DNA from: Brassica napus
Lineage: Eukaryota > Streptophyta > Magnoliopsida > Brassicales > Brassicaceae
Length of the DNA: 64,000 nt
Assembly (NCBI RefSeq): GCF_020379485.1
Contig: NC_063446.1
Span: 16,627,525 to 16,691,524 of the forward strand
Direction: 5' to 3'
The number at the start of each line of letters is the position of its first letter. Position 1 is the stretch's first letter. Shown here piece by piece: positions 59,821 through 64,000 of the stretch. The position numbers and the translations under genes were made by a program. The notes below the pieces were generated by a model. The model made no database searches. It saw only the letters and a program-made list of their open reading frames with translations, and was not told the origin of the DNA.

Positions 59821-60169
59821 ATGGAAACCTCCGCCGTTTTGACATGCTCCTCTTCGATGGCAACCTCAGCCAAAACAGCCTGTAATGTGAAGAAAGGCGG
59901 CGAGCTCATGGACGGTGTCATGCTTCTCCTCGACTCCAAGGTGATTCCGTTCTAAACAAAAATATGTTCATCTTAGTGTTTGAACACACGGCGGCGTTTA
60001 GGATCATAGTTATCAAAAATATGTTCTCAAAGCAAACTTTTCTTTTATCTTTGGGATATGGTTATGAATCCCACTGTTGATTAAGTTTTTTTTTTTTTTT
60101 TTTTTTTAATTTTGCCCCGTTCTTTAAACTCATGTTCATCGTAGTCTTTGAACACACGGCGGCGTTAGG

Positions 60170-60207
<38 letters not shown>

Positions 60208-61576
60208 AAAAATGTTTGCAAAATATAATTTTTCCTCTTTCAGAGATGGTTTTTGAATCATGTTGTTGATTATGTTTTTTTCCGTTTTCAGGCGACACTC
60301 TTGGCAGCAAGTTCACCGTCTCACCACCTACAGACGTCACTTGATGGTTCACTGGGTGTAATCAGAATTCTAGACTGTCAATCTCTCCTCTAGTGATTCA
60401 ACCACTTTTGATTAGTTAACCGAACCGTTTTCCCCAATTCCAGAAGAACACTTCAGATTCCGAAATCACAGTCAGCTGCTTGGCCTAGCCAACACAAATG
60501 CCCAGCTTCCAGGTAATCCACTTACTAGCAATTTCTCACAGGCTCAACATTGCAACCTTTAATATCTTAAAATGTTAATCCTTTTCAGACATTATCGCTG
60601 AGACTGTGACCATAGCTGAACTAAACGAGTTTATCCTCATTGCCCAGCGTCAGGGTGTACAATAATCTTTAGAACTCTGTTTGTGATTCTGTTAATGTAA
60701 ACTGTAGGTGGTTGAATTTGTCTGCACCGGGCACTGGATTTAACATGGACAAAGGCTGGTGCTATGTCTCTAACTCCAGATGTACAAAGAAGTTTCAGCG
60801 GATGGTCTCATCCTTTACTTGCGCAACCTTCAATAACACCACTCCATTGGTGTCTTTCGGTATGTTGGACCCTGCAACTACTTGATCTTCTTATTACATT
60901 AGAATGAGGTCCCATAAACATTATATCTTATGTATCGTGTGGAGAAGACTATTGTTGGTGAGACTGCTGAAAGTCTATTTGTTGGTTTTGATGGAGAAAT
61001 GCACAAGTTACATAACATCCGAGCTTATGAAGCTGTGCATCTTTTGGTACGTGCCTACCGTAACACATCCTTATCCTCAAATTATTGATTTATTCATTTG
61101 CAATTCATTAATTGGACACATAGACTGGAGAGGGAGAGAATCCAGAGCACACACAGCTACCCCTTTTATTGCACAGATGACTGGCAAGACTTACACCTTC
61201 CAGGCCAGAGTAAGCAGCTACAATTTCACTGCCAATCACCAAACCTTCACTATATCACGCATCTTGAACTAACATGACCGTTTGCCACTCCCTGAAATAG
61301 TTTCCCATGCACGTTTTAAATTATATTCCATTGTGGTCTCTGTTGTATGGAAATAATGAAGAGTGACAGTTTTAACAGGATGGTAACGATGATCATGGCG
61401 ATGATATGCCTGGGAATATCTCAGGGCCTACTAAGGTGGACACTGATGGTGACGACTGTGAGGAAGCACCGACTATAGGAACTACTTCAACTGGTGTCGA
61501 CACCAATAAGCCTCCCGCAACAGCAACTTCCAAGGTTGCCAAAGACGGCACGCATCGCATACGCCAAGATCATTAA
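59821..61576 (+). pseudogene. RPA70-like (DUF223 OB-fold) gene, degenerate
   Basis: From the ATG at 59821 the first exon encodes an OB-fold start (VKKGGELMDGVMLLLDSK) up to a GT at 59941. Later pieces include GDTLGSKFTVSP near 60293-60328, EHFRFRNHSQLLGLANTNAQ and LPD (60448-60513, then 60589 onward with IIAETVTIAELNE). They continue with VEKTIVGETAESLFVGFDG and EMHKLHNIRAYEAVHLLV near 60938-61045. The C-terminal OB-fold reads FIAQMTGKTYTFQARVSSYN and FTANHQTFTISRIL (61164-61269), followed by an acidic tail ending at a TAA at 61574-61576. The order matches plant RPA1-like proteins, but several internal stops and frame changes remain. Single-stranded DNA binding is the known role of the family. 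Confidence 0.7.
60175..60201 (+). repeat. (TA)n microsatellite
   Basis: Uninterrupted TA repeat inside the first intron region of the RPA-like pseudogene. The intron carries two copies of a phrase TTTGAACACACGGCGGCGTT (near 59979 and 60146), so this part was duplicated. Confidence 0.85.
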
Positions 61577-61769
61577 GTTTTTCTACGCACTATTTTTTGT
61601 TTGAATAATGCTTTTGGCACCAATTTTATAGTAGTAATATTATACACCACACAAATATTATTATAAAATAGATAATATATAACAACAAATTATATTCATG
61701 TATTGATAAATTTTATTGCATAACCTAATATATTTTAGAACTAAAGAAAACCCGACCGTGCGGTCTAGT

Positions 61770-61909
61770 TAGTAATTAAAGTATTAGGATATTGATATTT
61801 CCTAAATCTATATACAGTATTTCATTTTACCTAAGCTCTGATAAAAAACTAATTATTACAACAACAATCTACAAAACAATGCAATTAGTTTTTTTTTTTT
61901 TTTGCAATT

Positions 61910-61940
<31 letters not shown>

Positions 61941-63264
61941 GAATTGGGAATAGATGGTATAAGGTTAACGACAGTTATGATACTTTTCTCTCACAGTTAT
62001 ATGTATAATCTTGAAAATCCAAATTTCCGGATCAAAAATGTTAAATCCTCAAAACTTATAATGCATGCGATGATACGCATTTACATTGACTACATTCTAT
62101 GACCAAACATATCAAATTGTGCATTAAGAATTTACTCTTATTCAAGTGTGAAATTTAAATTGCAACGAACAAGTTATTGCTTTATGATCTAATCAGAATG
62201 TCATGAACATTAAGTTAATGCGTCCAAAAATGTACACTTTCTTAAACTTCGTATATATTCAACCAATATTGATTTTGTTTAAGTAAACACCGCTACAACT
62301 AGCTAGGGAATCAAGCATTCATGATAATATAACTAAATAAATGATATGTTGCCAACAAAAGATGCAAAAACACGAATGTGGGGGAACCTCCAGCAAGATC
62401 TGGAATGTTGATATCATCATTTTCTATGAGAATTTATAGCTCATACTTTCGACAAACTAAAAAACAGCTCTTCACTTTATACTTCCTACTCTTTATTTGT
62501 GGTTCAGCAGAAATAATATCAATTAATATTTAATATGATAAAGTATTAGCTAGAGTTTAGTAATTCGATTAGAGAGATATTATAAATAGGAACAAGGTAA
62601 CAGATGATGCACATGCGCATGCACGTACAATAAGACAATATACAACGGAATAGTCGAACATGGATATTAAATAGCAGGCTGTGTATGTGTTTTGAAATAT
62701 GTTAGTCAGACTCCGCGTAGCATATATATATAACAATAATATATGGAAAGTTTGAATTGGAGATTGTGAGAAAGTAAATATCTATTATATGATAAATGAA
62801 TTGAGTTCATTTTTGTGCAAGAAATTTGAAATTTCTATAAGACTGAATTCTATTAATGGCTGTCAATAGGTATAATTAAATCAAACATTTTGGATTATTG
62901 GTACTAGCTTGCTTTCAGCTAGAAAAAGCGGATGACTGTGCATCAATCACTACACTGAACTAGTGTATCACTGTAGGTAAAGGAAGTGATCGATACATAT
63001 ATAGTTTGCGAATAAAATGCTATATTCACAGTTAATTATCAAATTTAGGTTACTTTAATTCAAAATTTATATACTGCACTCTCGATAGTGGAAAAACTCG
63101 TGATGAATTATTGATTGCTCCCGATGGTAGACCATCATTGAAGTGATTTCTTTCTCCTCAACCTTTCATCTAGGGATCCACCACATGTGTCTATTGATAA
63201 AAGCAATGCACAGATTCTACCACACATGGCCGTGCCTGAGCTATGTTTTAAAAAAGCATTTGCC
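61770..63264. other. AT-rich intergenic DNA
   Basis: Contains a duplicated GCAATTAGTT followed by T runs (61881-61940, the second run 29 bases). No gene or RNA was recognised to 63264. Confidence 0.55.
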
Positions 63265-63267
63265 TTA

Positions 63268-64000
63268 GAGCATGTTTAACCCTTAGAGCCAAAGTCGGTC
63301 TCTTAATAATTTTTTAGTAATTAATCATAGTTAAGAGTTTGATCTTAAGAGACATCTATTTTGTTAGCTCCAATGGTAAGTTTTTAATTAGGGGTTCTTA
63401 AGAAAAAAAATTATTTAACTTAAATTTTTTAAAGAGAATTTTTTTTTTATTAAATTAAACATATTAAAATAAACATATTGAAACATTAATTTTTAAAAAG
63501 AACATCAAAAGAAAGATTAGTAAAATAAACGAGAATAATTTGAAAGAAACATCCGAGCTCAGTTGTTGTCCTCACCACGTCCGAATTTACGCCATACATG
63601 TTCAACCAAATCAGCTTTCAGTTGTTGATGCATTTGTTTATCACGAATTCTAGTTCGAGCAGCCATCATATTACAGATATTTGTAGGGATATCTGTAGAG
63701 AACGTGAGATCCACATGTGAACTTCCGGTGTCTTCTCCTGGTTGGAACTCTGAAACATCATATTGAGTGTATCCATCTCGTTCGTCTTCTACTATCATGT
63801 TATGGAGTATGATACATGCTCTCATAATCTTTCCAATTTTGACTTTATCCCAAAAAAGTGCTGGATTTTTAACAATGGCAAAGCGAGCTTGCAAGACTCC
63901 AAAAGCACGCTCGACATCTTTTCGGACAGCTTCTTGATGTTGCGCAAATAAAACTGCTTTCGGCCCTTGTGGTATTGAAATTGATTGGATAAAAGTTGCC
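63268..64000 (-). mobile_element. PIF/Harbinger element, 3' part, cut by the window edge
   Basis: The element's terminus GAGCATGTTTAACCCTTAG begins at 63268 directly after TTA (63265-63267), the 3-base target site of this superfamily. The transposase lies inside, ending at 63559. The other terminus lies beyond 64000. Confidence 0.75.
63559..64000 (-). CDS. PIF/Harbinger transposase (HARBI1-like), C-terminal part
   Basis: The minus-strand frame is open from the window edge to a stop at 63559-63561. It reads ATFIQSISIPQGPKAVLFAQ, HQEAVRKDVERAFGVLQARF, IMRACIILHNMIVEDERDG, and ends with a tail HQQLKADLVEHVWRKFG. The HQEAVRKDVERAFGVLQ and ACIILHNMIVEDE blocks are characteristic of the DDE_Tnp_4 domain, including its last acidic residue (E of DVERAFG). 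The N-terminal part is outside the window. No stop or frameshift is seen in what is present, so the copy could be intact. Confidence 0.85.
   Translation of the reverse strand, partial: ATFIQSISIPQGPKAVLFAQHQEAVRKDVERAFGVLQARFAIVKNPALFWDKVKIGKIMRACIILHNMIVEDERDGYTQYDVSEFQPGEDTGSSHVDLTFSTDIPTNICNMMAARTRIRDKQMHQQLKADLVEHVWRKFGRGEDNN

Larger units (their letters stand above)
59500..61768 (+). mobile_element. Helitron carrying an RPA-like gene
   Basis: The 3' end is clear: ACCCGACCGTGCGGTCTAGT, with a short hairpin and CTAG at 61765-61768 followed by T. The 5' end is probably near 59500, where a TCTATCTATTAATTAATTAA-like terminus follows AT-rich DNA. The interior is an RPA-like pseudogene in the same orientation. 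No Rep/helicase is present, so it is non-autonomous. Confidence 0.65.

Overview
The window is plant nuclear DNA, very probably from a Brassicaceae species and most likely Brassica or a close relative. The evidence is an AP2/TOE-type flowering repressor with the family's micro-exons and a miR172 site, two organelle-type DUF295 genes, an HSP20-like gene with two chaperone-like domains, and a dense set of crucifer-style transposons (Ulp1-carrying MULE, L1 LINEs, CACTA, hAT, PIF/Harbinger, Helitrons carrying RPA-like genes). AT-rich spacers, poly(A/T) runs and spliced gene models exclude a prokaryote. The species was inferred from gene and transposon families only.

Layout. 1-4.1 kb: intergenic DNA with the 3' end of a decayed L1 LINE. 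4.1-6.7 kb: a nine-exon TOE3-like gene whose second AP2 domain carries a cluster of unusual substitutions. 6.7-9.9 kb: decayed Ty3/gypsy pieces and a repeat with a relative at 34.6-35.9 kb. 10.0-11.2 kb: DUF295 gene 1 (minus strand). 11.5-13.8 kb: AT-rich spacer. 13.77-31.15 kb: a nested transposon complex. Its host is an Ulp1-carrying MULE with convergent genes: DUF1985/Ulp1 on plus, transposase on minus. A nearly intact 6.4 kb L1 LINE (18.69-25.13 kb) sits between the two genes. A 1.35 kb hAT element carrying an inverted minisatellite (29.72-31.07 kb) sits near the right end. 31.7-34.6 kb: a second decayed LINE with its own small hAT insertion. 37.3-38.5 kb: DUF295 gene 2, a duplicate of gene 1 including its promoter. 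39.9-41.0 kb: Helitron debris. 42.39-45.89 kb: a 3.5 kb CACTA deletion derivative. 46.6-51.5 kb: Helitron ends, an RPA-like fragment and repeats. 51.5-59.5 kb: an HSP20-like gene between the arms of a large broken inverted duplication. 59.5-61.8 kb: a Helitron with an RPA-like pseudogene. 63.27 kb to the end: the 3' part of a PIF/Harbinger element.

Host genes are few: TOE3-like, the DUF295 pair and the HSP20-like gene. Everything else recognisable is transposon-derived, so this reads as gene islands in a transposon-rich arm. No new multi-gene system was found. The least ordinary signals are the altered second AP2 domain of the TOE3-like gene, the hAT element with a two-way inverted 27-bp minisatellite, the Ulp1-like protein with Ser at the expected catalytic Cys, the inverted duplication around the HSP20-like gene, and three separate Helitron/RPA-like loci.
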